The notes: a model not told the origin generated them from the sequence alone. A stretch of 64,000 nucleotides of DNA from DAORHV01 sp964458645 (GCA_964458645.1 CAYWJU010000001.1:1-64000), one strand, 5' to 3'; shown: positions 1 to 9,235, counted from the first letter of the stretch. Translations and numbers: made by a program.

Positions 1-405
<405 letters not shown>

Positions 406-420
406 AGCGACGACACATCC

Positions 421-447
421 ACAGGGGGTGAAGGGAACACCTCCTGT
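421..447. terminator. Hairpin after recA
   Basis: Inverted repeat ACAGGGGGTG / CACCTCCTGT (421-430 with 438-447) with a 7-nt loop, 15 bases after the recA stop. The stem has ten pairs, one of them G-T. No T tract follows on either strand, so it is a weak candidate for an intrinsic terminator and may instead stabilise the recA mRNA 3' end. Confidence 0.45.
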
Positions 448-557
448 GGAAAACCACGGCTAACTCGTGGAAGACCAGTGGAAAGGTGTGGAAAAGGATG
501 GGAAAGAAGACAAGGGAGTTTCTCGAAAAACCATAGGAATACCTCTGTACCAACGGC

Positions 558-563
558 TATAGT
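558..563 (+). promoter_or_regulatory. -10 element of dnaB
   Basis: TATAGT lies 9 nt before the dnaB ATG at 573. A transcript starting 6-8 nt after it would begin almost at the start codon. No -35 match is visible at the usual distance. Confidence 0.5.
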
Positions 564-572
564 CAGTCACCC

Positions 573-2009
573 ATGGCCGCACCACTTCTCGACGTCCAAC
601 CACAGAGCATCGAGGCCGAACAGACCGTCATCGGTGCCGTGTTGCTCGATCCAGAAGCGATCATCAAGATCTCCGACTTCTTGGCGCCGGAAGATTTTTA
701 CGACCCGACGTACCGCACCATCTACGGCGCAGTCATTGCGTTGTACCAGGGCCACCAACCAATCGACATCATTACGGTGAGCAACAAGCTGGCGGATGAA
801 AAGAAAATCCAAGCTGTCGGTGGCAGCGCCTTCATCGCCGAACTGGCGTCGAAGGTGCCGACTTCGGCTCACGTGACCAAATACGCCCAAATTGTTAAAA
901 CCAAAGCCATTCATCGCCGCATCATCCAGGCTGGAGAGAAGATCAAGGGGCTAGGGTACGAAGTGGATCGCGACATCCCCGAACTGCTGGAACAAGTTGA
1001 GAAAACTGTCTTCACTATTTCAGCCACCTTCCTGAAAGACAAATTCGTCCATATTCGCGATATCCTCAGTCTGCGTTACGAGAAGTTCGCCGAAATGCAC
1101 GAATCAAAGGACGAAAACCCGGTCAAAGGAGTGCCCACGGGCTACTTCAATTTGGACAGCAAGCTATCGGGCTTCCAGCCGAGCGACCTGATCATCATCG
1201 CCGCCCGCCCCTCCATGGGAAAGACCGCCCTGTCGTTGAACATCGCCCAGAACGCGGCAATCAAGCACAACAAGACCATCGCCATCTTCTCACTCGAAAT
1301 GAGCAAAGAGCAGCTCGTCGACCGCTTGTTTGCATCCATGCTCGGCGTGGACAGCTGGAAGCTGCAGAAAGGCAAGCTCGACGACAGTGACTTCCAGAAC
1401 ATGGGACCCATTATGGACGACTTGAACAAGGCCAACATCTTCATCGACGACTCCATGGGCTCATCCATTCCGGAGTTGCGCGCAAAGGCCCGCCGTCTGC
1501 AAATGGAACACGGACTGGACATGATCATCATCGACTTCATGCAGCTCATGAGCACCGGCAACCAGAGTTTCGTCGGCAACCGTGTGCAGGAAATCTCGGA
1601 AATCTCGCGCTCGCTCAAAATGCTCGGTCGCGAGTTGAAAATTCCGATCGTAGCCTTGTCGCAGCTGTCCCGCGCGGTGGAAAGTCGTCCGGGAAACATT
1701 CCGCAACTGAGCGACCTGCGCGAATCCGGCTCCATTGAGCAGGACGCCGACGTGGTGCTGATGATGTACCGCGAGGACTACTACGAAGAAGACTCCGACC
1801 GTCCCGGCATTACCGACATTTACATCCGCAAGCACCGTAACGGTCCGACGGGCCGCGTGGAACTCCTGTTCAAGAAAGAGCAGCTGCGCTTCTACGATAT
1901 CGACAAGTCCCATTCAAATACCGCCAAGGCTATTTCCAACGCCAAGAAAGCCAACGTCGCGGCGAATACCGGTCAACGCTGGTCGGTGCCTGGCGGCGAC
2001 GATGAATAG
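573..2009 (+). CDS. dnaB: Replicative DNA helicase DnaB
   Basis: This 478-residue protein has the DnaB layout: an N-terminal helical domain (about 1-120, typical opening QSIEAEQTVIGAVLLDP), a linker, and a RecA-like ATPase domain. Walker A is ARPSMGKTALSLN (about residues 210-222) and Walker B is MIIIDFMQLM. The SQLSRAVE and SDLRESGSIEQDAD motifs are characteristic of DnaB. It unwinds duplex DNA as a hexamer at the fork and recruits primase. There is no intein, which is a common insertion in DnaB; the length is normal. It lies 170 bp after recA in the same direction. The start at 573 is supported by the -10 element at 558 and the standard N-terminus. Confidence 0.97.
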   Translation: MAAPLLDVQPQSIEAEQTVIGAVLLDPEAIIKISDFLAPEDFYDPTYRTIYGAVIALYQGHQPIDIITVSNKLADEKKIQAVGGSAFIAELASKVPTSAHVTKYAQIVKTKAIHRRIIQAGEKIKGLGYEVDRDIPELLEQVEKTVFTISATFLKDKFVHIRDILSLRYEKFAEMHESKDENPVKGVPTGYFNLDSKLSGFQPSDLIIIAARPSMGKTALSLNIAQNAAIKHNKTIAIFSLEMSKEQLVDRLFASMLGVDSWKLQKGKLDDSDFQNMGPIMDDLNKANIFIDDSMGSSIPELRAKARRLQMEHGLDMIIIDFMQLMSTGNQSFVGNRVQEISEISRSLKMLGRELKIPIVALSQLSRAVESRPGNIPQLSDLRESGSIEQDADVVLMMYREDYYEEDSDRPGITDIYIRKHRNGPTGRVELLFKKEQLRFYDIDKSHSNTAKAISNAKKANVAANTGQRWSVPGGDDE

Positions 2010-2057
2010 GACCCTGAGTAGCGAAAATTTCAAATTCCTTCAGGTCGGGAACTGACA

Positions 2058-2063
2058 TAGACT
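2058..2063 (+). promoter_or_regulatory. -10 element of mraY (leaderless)
   Basis: TAGACT ends exactly 6 nt before the ATG at 2070. A weak -35 (TTCCTT, 2035-2040) sits 17 bp upstream. Confidence 0.6.
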
Positions 2064-2069
2064 CCCTCT

Positions 2070-3413
2070 ATGCTCAACCTTTCCGCGCGCCCCCCGTTTT
2101 CGTTGGGAGAAATTCTCTTTTACACGTTCTTGTCGTTCGCCATCGCGTTGGCACTGACACCGTGGTTCATTGGATTTTTGCGACGCTACAAACTTGGCAA
2201 GCAACTGCGTGTGGAAGCGGTGGATGGGGGATCAGCCAGCGTGTTTTTGACATACCACAAAAGCAAAGCCGGCACGCCGACTATGGGAGGCCTGCTGATC
2301 TGGGGATCAATTCTCATTACCGTATTGGTTTCGCGCCTACTGTCATTCTCTGGCAGCGTTGATCAATCTCTCCTGCAGCGCGGACAAGTGTATCTGCCGC
2401 TGGCCATGATGGTCTGTTTCGGCATTCTCGGAGCCGCCGACGACTACCTGAACATCGTAGGGAGTGACGAAGTGCAAATCGGCAAGATCATGCCGCGCAT
2501 CAAAGGAGTGATTGCAACGCTGCTCACGCTGGCCATCGGCGGCGTCGGGTTCATTCTGTGGCGCAGCTACGGTGCATTGTCGCCGCTGCAACACTTCTCC
2601 CGATTGCCTACGCCCATCGCCGTGGAAGTTTCGGTGCTCGCGGCCATTGCGCTGTTAGCCGTCGGCGGCCTGCTGGTACTGGCGTTCGGTGGCAAATTCG
2701 TGGATCGAAGCATGTACAAACTGCTCATTTCCCAGGGCAAACGTCGTGGTCTGAATGCGCGTCCCAAACTGTTCATTCTTATCGCCATGAGCTCGTTGGC
2801 GGCGTATTGGTTCTATTTCCGATTGGGCAACCAGACCGTGCACATCCCGTTCGCATCTGCGCTGCACCTGCCTGCCATGGTGGACCTGGGCATTTGGTAC
2901 ATTCCGTTCGTCGTCTTCGTGCTCATCGGCACTGCCAACGCGGTGAACGTGACCGATGGGTTGGATGGACTGGCTGGAGGTCTGTTGATTGCCGCATTCG
3001 GTGCATTCGGTGTCATCGCGTACGTCTCGGGCTTGTATGTTCTGGCTGGATTCTGCGGCGTGGTGGCGGGAGCCATCGCAGCGTTCCTGTGGCACAACGT
3101 TCCGCCGGCCATGTTCTTTATGGGTGACACTGGTTCATTGGCACTGGGTGGGACACTGGCGGTCATGGCCTTCATGATCGACCGCGTTCTCGTGCTGCCG
3201 CTGATCGGCTTCGTTTTCGTCATCGAGATGCTGTCGGTCATCATTCAGCTCACCAGCAAGCGCCTGCGCAAAGGTAAGAAGGTGTTTAAGTCCGCTCCGT
3301 TCCACCACCATCTGGAAGCGCTGGAATGGGGCGAGAGCAAGGTCACCATGCGCCTGTGGATCATCGGGGCGTTCGCGGCTCTTTTGGGAGTGCTGGTGGG
3401 TATTTATGGCTAA
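2070..3413 (+). CDS. mraY: Phospho-N-acetylmuramoyl-pentapeptide transferase MraY (enlarged)
   Basis: An integral membrane enzyme that transfers phospho-MurNAc-pentapeptide from UDP to undecaprenyl phosphate, giving lipid I. Visible family motifs: GTPTMGG near residue 70, the AADDYLN acidic motif, NVTDGLDGLAGG, the MGDTGSLALGG loop, and the C-terminal HHHLE histidine motif. All catalytic Asp and His signatures are present. At 447 residues it is clearly longer than the usual roughly 360. The extra length falls between the AADDYLN region and NVTDGLDG (about residues 165-285) and includes two extra hydrophobic stretches separated by a basic loop. It is not in a mur/dcw cluster here. Confidence 0.93.
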   Translation: MLNLSARPPFSLGEILFYTFLSFAIALALTPWFIGFLRRYKLGKQLRVEAVDGGSASVFLTYHKSKAGTPTMGGLLIWGSILITVLVSRLLSFSGSVDQSLLQRGQVYLPLAMMVCFGILGAADDYLNIVGSDEVQIGKIMPRIKGVIATLLTLAIGGVGFILWRSYGALSPLQHFSRLPTPIAVEVSVLAAIALLAVGGLLVLAFGGKFVDRSMYKLLISQGKRRGLNARPKLFILIAMSSLAAYWFYFRLGNQTVHIPFASALHLPAMVDLGIWYIPFVVFVLIGTANAVNVTDGLDGLAGGLLIAAFGAFGVIAYVSGLYVLAGFCGVVAGAIAAFLWHNVPPAMFFMGDTGSLALGGTLAVMAFMIDRVLVLPLIGFVFVIEMLSVIIQLTSKRLRKGKKVFKSAPFHHHLEALEWGESKVTMRLWIIGAFAALLGVLVGIYG

Positions 3414-3418
3414 TAATA

Positions 3419-3514
3419 GAGGAAACCGAAGAATCCGACGAGCCCGAGGATGCCGACGAAGTATGTCGGCTTTCTTCGGTTTCTTCGGTTTCCTCGGCTT
3501 CTTCGGACTCCTCC
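3419..3514. repeat. Inverted array of a 9-bp unit (copy A)
   Basis: A purine-rich arm (3419-3462, period-9 variants of CCGAAGAAA) is followed by a complementary arm (3466-3514, variants of TTCTTCGGT). They can fold into a long imperfect hairpin between mraY and gap. Three similar elements occur at 5525-5632, 11075-11190 and 48421-48565. Confidence 0.7.
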
Positions 3515-3548
3515 CAAAGGCCTTAATTGAACCCTCATCCGTTTCGTG

Positions 3549-3554
3549 TATCAT
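3549..3554 (+). promoter_or_regulatory. -10 element of gap (leaderless)
   Basis: TATCAT ends 6 nt before the ATG at 3561, with TTGAAC (3527-3532) as a plausible -35 at 16 bp spacing. Confidence 0.65.
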
Positions 3555-3560
3555 CCACTC

Positions 3561-4571
3561 ATGTTGAAAGTCGCCATCAATGGCTATGGACGCATCGGGC
3601 GCATCGTTCATCGCCAATTACTCGAACACTACGGTTCGGAAGCCCAAGTCATCGCCATCAACGCGTCCAGCGACGCCAAAATGCGCGAATATCTTTTGAA
3701 GTACGACACACTGCACGGACGCTTCGGCGGACAAGTCGAAGTCGACGGCGATCACCTGATGGTCAACGGGAAGCCAGTGCAGGTTATCCGTGAGCGCGAT
3801 CCGGGCAAGTGTCCGTGGAAAAAACTGGGCGTGGACGTGGTCGTAGAAGCCAGCGGCAAGTTCCGGACCCGCGACCTTTGCCAGCCGCATCTGGATGCCG
3901 GTGCCAAAGCCGTGGTCATGACCGCGCCGGCCAAAGACGACCTGATCATGATCGTGCGCGGCGTTAACGACGATCAGCTCCAGAAGGCGATGCCGATCGT
4001 CAGCGCCGCATCCTGCACGACCAACTGCATTGCGCCGGTCATCAAGGTCCTGGATGCGAAGTTCGGCATTCTGAAAGGCCTGGTCTGCACGACGCACGCC
4101 TACACCACCTCACAGAACCTACTCGACAATTCCACCGACAGTTCCAAGGTCCGCATTGCGCGCGCAGCCGCACTTTCGATTATTCCATCGACCACCGGCG
4201 CCGTGAAAGCCTGCGCCAAGATCTTCCCGCATCTGCAGGGCAAGATCGACGGCATGGCCCTGCGTGTTCCGGTGCCGAACGTTTCAGCCGCGTACCTGGC
4301 CATGGAAGTGAAGCGCAAGACGACGATCCAGGAAGTACATGAAGCGCTCACCGAGGCTGCAAATGGCCCTCTCAAAGGAATCCTCGCCATGGAGAAAGAC
4401 CAGCTCGTGTCGGCCGACTTCGTCTCCGATTCGCACTCCAGCACCATCGACATGGACTCCACTGCCGTCATCGACGGAACGCTCGTGCAGCTGCTCAGCT
4501 GGTACGACAACGAATGGGGCTACGCAATGCGCGTTACCGAAATCGTCAACCGCGTCGGCGGCATGCTGTAA
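3561..4571 (+). CDS. gap: Glyceraldehyde-3-phosphate dehydrogenase
   Basis: This 336-residue protein catalyses the phosphorylating oxidation of glyceraldehyde-3-phosphate in glycolysis and the reverse step in gluconeogenesis. The Rossmann start is VAINGYGRIGR. The catalytic cysteine lies in SAASCTTNCIAP, and the C-terminal end has SWYDNEWGYAMR, all typical of the family. An in-frame GTG exists at 3546, but ATG 3561 gives the standard N-terminus and lies 6 nt after a -10 element. The class I fbp gene follows 17 bp downstream, probably in the same transcript. Confidence 0.97.
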   Translation: MLKVAINGYGRIGRIVHRQLLEHYGSEAQVIAINASSDAKMREYLLKYDTLHGRFGGQVEVDGDHLMVNGKPVQVIRERDPGKCPWKKLGVDVVVEASGKFRTRDLCQPHLDAGAKAVVMTAPAKDDLIMIVRGVNDDQLQKAMPIVSAASCTTNCIAPVIKVLDAKFGILKGLVCTTHAYTTSQNLLDNSTDSSKVRIARAAALSIIPSTTGAVKACAKIFPHLQGKIDGMALRVPVPNVSAAYLAMEVKRKTTIQEVHEALTEAANGPLKGILAMEKDQLVSADFVSDSHSSTIDMDSTAVIDGTLVQLLSWYDNEWGYAMRVTEIVNRVGGML

Positions 4572-4588
4572 TTCCCTCCGCTTTTCCT

Positions 4589-5524
4589 ATGGCCACCTGC
4601 ATCCTCCCGACGCGTGTCTCGCTGAACCACCACCTGTTCTCATCGGGAACGCCCGACTCGCTGCGCCATTTGATTTTGGACCTGTCGCGCGCCAGCAAAT
4701 ACGTACACAACGCCATCCGCACTACCGACCTGGGTCTGGCCGGTTCAGCGAACACGTTCGGTGAAGAGCAACTGAAATTGGATGTACTGAGTAACAACAT
4801 CATCAAGGGCGAACTGTGTGAAAGCCGCCTGGTACACAGCATCGCATCCGAGGAAGAGGCGATGATCCAAGAGCTGAATGACGACGGCAAATACCTGGTG
4901 GTGTTCGATCCGCTCGACGGCTCGTCACTGGTGGACGCCAACCTGGCGATTGGGTCCATTTTCGGTATTTACGAGAAAGGCGACGTTATGGGTAAAACAC
5001 CGCGCGATCAGGTCGCAGCGCTCTATGTGGTCTACGGGCCACGCACCATTTTGGTCTACACGACCGGCAAGGGAACGCATGCGTTCTACCTGAACGAAGT
5101 CGGCGAATTCATCCTGCTGCAGAAGAACTTGACCATGCGCGACGAAGTGAAGACCTACGCGCCGGGCAACCTGCGCGCGGTCGTAGACACGCCCGCTTAC
5201 CGCAAAATGATGAACCTCTGGCTGGATGAAGGCCACACACTGCGATATTCGGGAGGCATGGTGCCGGACATTCACCACATGCTCATTAAGGGTGCGGGCA
5301 TCTTCACCAACATCGGCGGCAGCAAGTACCCCAACGGCAAGCTGCGCCTGTTGTTCGAATGCGGACCGTTCGCATACATCATGGAACAGGCCGGCGGAGC
5401 CAGTAGCGACGGCACGCGGTCGGTATTGGACGTAAAAATTCACGACGTGGACCAGCGCACGCCGTTGATCATTGGAGCGAAGAAGGAAGTGGCGAGGGTG
5501 GCGAAAGTGCTGAGTGGAAAGTAG
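4589..5524 (+). CDS. fbp: Fructose-1,6-bisphosphatase, class I
   Basis: This 311-residue protein hydrolyses fructose-1,6-bisphosphate, the committing step of gluconeogenesis. The metal-binding motif DPLDGSSLVDANLAIG is complete, with the upstream acidic SEEE segment and the downstream KYPNGKLRLLFECGP substrate loop. It is slightly shorter than the usual 330 or so residues at the N-terminus. An upstream in-frame start (4514) would overlap gap by 58 bp and add an Arg-rich segment unlike the family, so ATG 4589 is preferred. Its position directly behind gap suggests co-expression of two gluconeogenic enzymes. Confidence 0.95.
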   Translation: MATCILPTRVSLNHHLFSSGTPDSLRHLILDLSRASKYVHNAIRTTDLGLAGSANTFGEEQLKLDVLSNNIIKGELCESRLVHSIASEEEAMIQELNDDGKYLVVFDPLDGSSLVDANLAIGSIFGIYEKGDVMGKTPRDQVAALYVVYGPRTILVYTTGKGTHAFYLNEVGEFILLQKNLTMRDEVKTYAPGNLRAVVDTPAYRKMMNLWLDEGHTLRYSGGMVPDIHHMLIKGAGIFTNIGGSKYPNGKLRLLFECGPFAYIMEQAGGASSDGTRSVLDVKIHDVDQRTPLIIGAKKEVARVAKVLSGK

Positions 5525-5632
5525 AAGATTCCGAAGAAACCGAGGGAACCGAAGAGCCCGACGAACAACCGGCGCTCATCATAAAATTTCCTCGGAAACC
5601 TCGGACTCGTCGGTTTCTTCGGACTCTTCCCG
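5525..5632. repeat. Inverted array of a 9-bp unit (copy B)
   Basis: Left arm 5525-5570 (CCGAAGAAA-like units) and right arm 5585-5632 (TTCTTCGGA-like units), between the convergent fbp and the minus-strand 113-residue gene. It fits a bidirectional terminator position. Confidence 0.7.
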
Positions 5633-5974
5633 TTAGTCGTTCCAAAACGCCTGCGTCAGGGCCTTTGGTAGCACTTCTTCCAGCGTGCGGTTGGGCTCGG
5701 CATCCTTCATTTTGCCCTCCAGCTTGTAGATGCGCTTCATGCTGCGATACGTGCCCCATGGATAGTGCTTACGATGCCAACCGCCACCGCGCGGCTTCTT
5801 GCCAGGGTTCTTCGGGTCAACCGGCTCCGGAGGAGGCATGACGTAATTCTTGGATTTCGGCTTTTCATCTTTGGCCCATTCGACCAAGCCCACCACGGTG
5901 CGGGTTTCAGGATCGACATACACCAAATCGTTATCGTTGTAGGTCGGCTTTGATTCCAGTTGCGGATCAGTCAT
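5633..5974 (-). CDS. Hypothetical 113-residue protein
   Basis: A small, charged, soluble protein with a Pro/Lys-rich centre (MPPPEPVDPKNPGKKPRGG) and aromatic C-terminal half (HYPWGTYRSMKRIYKLEGK). I do not recognise the family. It starts 2 bp after the stop of the upstream minus-strand membrane protein, so the two are almost certainly cotranscribed and translationally coupled. A role with that membrane protein is possible but not shown. Confidence 0.7.
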   Translation of the reverse strand: MTDPQLESKPTYNDNDLVYVDPETRTVVGLVEWAKDEKPKSKNYVMPPPEPVDPKNPGKKPRGGGWHRKHYPWGTYRSMKRIYKLEGKMKDAEPNRTLEEVLPKALTQAFWND

Positions 5975-5976
5975 GG

Positions 5977-6567
5977 TCAGGAGAAAAGATTATGATCCTC
6001 GGGCTGCAGCGGAGGAGGTGGCGGCGGAGGTGGGGGAGCGTCTGCGTCAGGTTCAGGAACGGCCGGCTGTCGCTTGTTGGTCATGCCCTCGTCGGGATGG
6101 TGGAACAACTCACGAACCTTGCTGCGCTCGTGTTGTCGCTGGCGGAGGAAAGCATACAGCAAGGCGACGAAGCTGCCGACCAGTGATAAATAAATACCCA
6201 TGCGGATATCCGCACCGGAAACTTCGAACGTAATCTTGAGCAGTACGCTGAAGGCTGCTGCCAAAAGAATAACCGTCATGCAGCACAGCGAAAACCGAAC
6301 AGTGGGACGCGAAGATTTGCGCACCAGCACCGGACCGCCAACCATGGGGGAAATGGTCATGGTGATCAGGAAGAGCTGCAACAGGAATACAACCCAGCCA
6401 ATGTAGCCGGTGTAGTAATCGAAGCCGCTCCAAACTTGCGACGTACCGAAGCGCTGGTCGCCGAACCACGGGAAGAAGATGCCGACCGCCGTGACGAGCA
6501 CGCCAGCATGCAAAATCTGATCCTCGAGTTCCATGGACTTCAGGCCGCGGAGAAGCTTGTCGAACAT
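5977..6567 (-). CDS. Hypothetical four-TM membrane protein with polyproline tail
   Basis: About 196 residues from the ATG at 6567; a GTG at 6603 would add 12. Four hydrophobic segments are visible: near LHAGVLVTAVGIFFPWF, GWVVFLLQLFLITMTI, FSLCCMTVILLAAAFSVLL and GIYLSLVGSFVALLYAFL. A cytoplasmic basic linker follows, then a run of nine prolines near the C-terminus. The polyproline run would stall ribosomes without EF-P. It is first in a two-gene unit with the 113-residue gene. Family not recognised. Confidence 0.75.
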   Translation of the reverse strand: MFDKLLRGLKSMELEDQILHAGVLVTAVGIFFPWFGDQRFGTSQVWSGFDYYTGYIGWVVFLLQLFLITMTISPMVGGPVLVRKSSRPTVRFSLCCMTVILLAAAFSVLLKITFEVSGADIRMGIYLSLVGSFVALLYAFLRQRQHERSKVRELFHHPDEGMTNKRQPAVPEPDADAPPPPPPPPPLQPEDHNLFS

Positions 6568-6678
6568 CGTTGAAATCGTAGCAAAAACGAGGCTCGATGT
6601 CACCCTGAACCGGAGTGCGAAGAGCTATGAGCTTCGGGCTACGAGACCCACCGCTCATAGCGTAAAGTCCGAACGTGC

Positions 6679-6684
6679 TATTCT
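6679..6684 (+). promoter_or_regulatory. -10 element of nadK (leaderless)
   Basis: TATTCT, with an extending TGC just upstream, ends 6 nt before the ATG at 6691. Confidence 0.6.
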
Positions 6685-6690
6685 TTGCCT

Positions 6691-7575
6691 ATGAACCTGC
6701 AATACAAGACCATCGGCCTTACCGCTCGGTCTGATTTAGCGGAGAAAGACGAGGGAGTCCGCATTGTCGGCGAGGCCATTCTGAAGGCAGGTGCCACACT
6801 GTTGCTAGACCCAAGCCGCTGCCGCATACCGTCGCTTCGAAAATGCAAAACGTACGACAAAACCACGGACATTGATTTGCTAGTAGTCATCGGTGGCGAC
6901 GGCACCATTTTACGTACCGTCCGCGAAATGCCCGACATGCATGTGCCGATTCTCTCCGTGAACCGAGGAACGGTCGGCTTTCTGTCCGAAGTATCGGTCT
7001 CCGAAGCACCGAAACTCATTCCAAGATTTCTTGCCGGAAAGGGGATTGTCGAGCGCCGAGGCCTGCTGGATATCGTGGCGTATAGGGGTAAAAGCGAATT
7101 GTTCCGCGGTCGCGTCTTGAACGAAGCGGTAGTGTCCCAAGGCGCCATTTCACGTCTTATCGACCTGCAAACCACCGTGAACGGTGATCCGCTGACCACC
7201 TTCCATGCCGACGGAGTGATTATCGCCACGCCAACCGGATCCACCGCGTACTCACTGGCCGCCGGCGGCCCCGTGGTGCACCCGCAATTGCATGCCACGA
7301 TTTTAACGCCCATCAATCCGCACAGCTTCAGCCAAAAACCGCTGGTGCTTCCATCCGATCATTTGATCGAAGTCACCATTTTCACGAAGCAGAACAAATT
7401 CAGCGACGTGCAGGTAAGCCTGACGCTGGACGGCCAGACGTACGTCACACTGAAGCGCGGCGACCGAGTCCAGGCAACGCTGTCATCGCAGTCCGTACGC
7501 TTCCTGCGGCGCAAAGAAGACACGTTCTTTGCCACGTTGCGCAACAAGCTCAAGTGGGGTGAGAGTCTTATCTGA
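6691..7575 (+). CDS. nadK: NAD kinase
   Basis: This 294-residue protein phosphorylates NAD to NADP. The signature VIGGDGTILRTVR sits near residue 75, the LNEAVVSQG motif follows, and the NAD-binding ATPTGSTAYSLAAGGP loop is intact. The length is normal. An in-frame TTG at 6685 is a less likely start than the ATG at 6691, which has a -10 element 6 nt upstream. It is a single-gene unit followed by a convergent gene. Confidence 0.95.
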   Translation: MNLQYKTIGLTARSDLAEKDEGVRIVGEAILKAGATLLLDPSRCRIPSLRKCKTYDKTTDIDLLVVIGGDGTILRTVREMPDMHVPILSVNRGTVGFLSEVSVSEAPKLIPRFLAGKGIVERRGLLDIVAYRGKSELFRGRVLNEAVVSQGAISRLIDLQTTVNGDPLTTFHADGVIIATPTGSTAYSLAAGGPVVHPQLHATILTPINPHSFSQKPLVLPSDHLIEVTIFTKQNKFSDVQVSLTLDGQTYVTLKRGDRVQATLSSQSVRFLRRKEDTFFATLRNKLKWGESLI

Positions 7576-7586
7576 GTACAACTGGA

Positions 7587-8051
7587 CTACGCTACACGTG
7601 GTGGCGGAACTCCGGTGGTTTGCGTAGCAGCTTCCGTGCGCGGAGCTGGATTTGGAGTCCCTGTTGGCTGAATTCCAAGCTCTGAACGCAGGGCATTGGT
7701 TCCTGCGGAATCTCCCTTGATTGCCGCAAACACATCCAACAATGAGCCAAGAATGCCAAGACCGCGGTTCCTATTGATACGTGCCTGGCCTTCTGGAGTG
7801 AGAGGATTTACGAACAGCGCTTTCAGACGATCTGCAATACCCAGCAACTTCGCGCCCTTACTGTCGGGGCGGTTGCGAATGAACTGCTCAATGACCGTCG
7901 TGCGTCGGCCAGCAGCAACCGGAAGATCCGCATCGACCTTCAGCTTGGCTTCAGTCTCGCTGCCGGGCAGAGCAACGCTTTCTCCGCGCTCTGCAGGAGG
8001 CGTCGGTTCAGTAGAAAACGGGAATGAGTCGGGGGTGGGCGTGCTTTGCAT
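7587..8051 (-). CDS. Hypothetical 154-residue protein
   Basis: A soluble protein with Pro/Thr-rich, probably disordered ends and a central helical segment (about 50-110, RTTVIEQFIRNRPDSKGAK onward). No signal peptide or membrane segment. The family is not recognised. It diverges from the secretion ATPase gene; the two starts are 65 bp apart. The reading frame has normal codon use for the window, so it is probably real. Confidence 0.6.
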   Translation of the reverse strand: MQSTPTPDSFPFSTEPTPPAERGESVALPGSETEAKLKVDADLPVAAGRRTTVIEQFIRNRPDSKGAKLLGIADRLKALFVNPLTPEGQARINRNRGLGILGSLLDVFAAIKGDSAGTNALRSELGIQPTGTPNPAPRTEAATQTTGVPPPRVA

Positions 8052-8104
8052 GCGGAATTGTTGTGGATATTGGCTTCAGTATAGCAGAAAAGGCGATTTT
8101 GTGC

Positions 8105-8110
8105 TACAAT
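8105..8110 (+). promoter_or_regulatory. Extended -10 of the secretion ATPase gene (leaderless)
   Basis: TGCTACAAT is an extended -10; TACAAT ends 6 nt before the ATG at 8117. Confidence 0.65.
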
Positions 8111-8116
8111 AGTGTG

Positions 8117-9235
8117 ATGCCAACAATAGACGTCAAGAAGATCAGCGCCCTGCAGGGAGAGGAAATGCTCTCCACCCTGGAGCAGGAAGCGATCCGCAAC
8201 GGCATTTCCGACATCCACATCAACCCGCAAAAACATGCGGTGAAGGTGGAATGGCGCGAACTCGGCATTCTGACGAAGTTGTTTGAAATGACGCACGAGA
8301 ACTTTTTGACCATGCAGCGTCGCATCAAATTCAAATCTAAGCTGAAGCTGAACCTAGAAACCATCGCCCAAGACGGGCAGTACACGTTTCCGGCATTCGG
8401 TCGCCTGATCAACGTGCGTGTCGCCAGCTTGCCGAGTCGTTTCGGTGAGGCATTCACACTGCGTTTCCTGGACCCTCAGCGCGGTATCGTCCCGCTGGAG
8501 AAGCTGGGCTTTCCGCCCGACATCAAAAAGAAACTCATGGAGCTTTCCGAGCTCCCGAACGGCATGATCCTCGTCACGGGTCCGACCGGATCGGGTAAGA
8601 CGACCACGCTGTACGCGCTCTTGTCCACCTTGGCCGGCAAGGACCGCAACATCATTACACTGGAGGATCCGGTCGAGTACGAGTTGAAGGACATCATTCA
8701 AAGCCAGATCGACTCCGAACATGGATACACCTTCGCAAACGGTCTTCGTGCAATTCTGCGTCACGACCCGGACATCATCCTGGTCGGAGAAATCCGCGAC
8801 CAAGAAACGGCACAGACCGCAATCGACGCCTCGCTGACGGGTCACTTGGTGCTGGCCACCCTGCACACCAACTCGGCAATCGAGGCCATTCCGCGTCTGC
8901 TGTCCATGGGTGTGTCCACCTATACGTTCGCTCCGGCGTTGCGCGCGGTGTTGGCTCAGCGCTTGGTGCGCACCATTAACCCGGAGTTCCGCAACGAAGT
9001 CGCAAAACACGACGAGTTGAACGAGAAACTCTTTTACACCGGGCAGTGCACGTTGCCGGAGCTGCTCGTTGCGACACCGGCCGTGCGCAATCAGATTCTT
9101 CTGCAAGCCAGCTCCAGTGAAATCATGGAGACCGCACGCAAAGAGGGATTCTTGACGATGCACGACTGGGGAAAGCAAATGGTCGCCAACAACGTAACGA
9201 CAATCGAGGAAGTGGAGCGTGTGACCGCCGGCTGA
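8117..9235 (+). CDS. GspE/PilB-type secretion or pilus assembly ATPase (short form)
   Basis: A 372-residue hexameric ATPase of the type II secretion/type IV pilus family. It keeps the N2 domain start (ISDIHINPQ), Walker A GPTGSGKTTTLYALL, the Asp box NIITLEDPVEYE, Walker B IILVGEIRDQETAQTA and the His box LATLHTN. The N1 domain and the Cys4 zinc site of full-length PilB/GspE are absent, so in size it resembles PilT, while the TLEDPVEYE and N2 sequences look more like PilB/GspE. No pilin or platform gene is adjacent. An upstream in-frame start at 8024 would overlap the divergent gene and is rejected. Confidence 0.88.
   Translation: MPTIDVKKISALQGEEMLSTLEQEAIRNGISDIHINPQKHAVKVEWRELGILTKLFEMTHENFLTMQRRIKFKSKLKLNLETIAQDGQYTFPAFGRLINVRVASLPSRFGEAFTLRFLDPQRGIVPLEKLGFPPDIKKKLMELSELPNGMILVTGPTGSGKTTTLYALLSTLAGKDRNIITLEDPVEYELKDIIQSQIDSEHGYTFANGLRAILRHDPDIILVGEIRDQETAQTAIDASLTGHLVLATLHTNSAIEAIPRLLSMGVSTYTFAPALRAVLAQRLVRTINPEFRNEVAKHDELNEKLFYTGQCTLPELLVATPAVRNQILLQASSSEIMETARKEGFLTMHDWGKQMVANNVTTIEEVERVTAG

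Noticed and set aside
406..572. Replication origin before dnaB
   Set aside because: Only three imperfect DnaA-like boxes, no A/T-rich unwinding element, and no dnaA or dnaN nearby.
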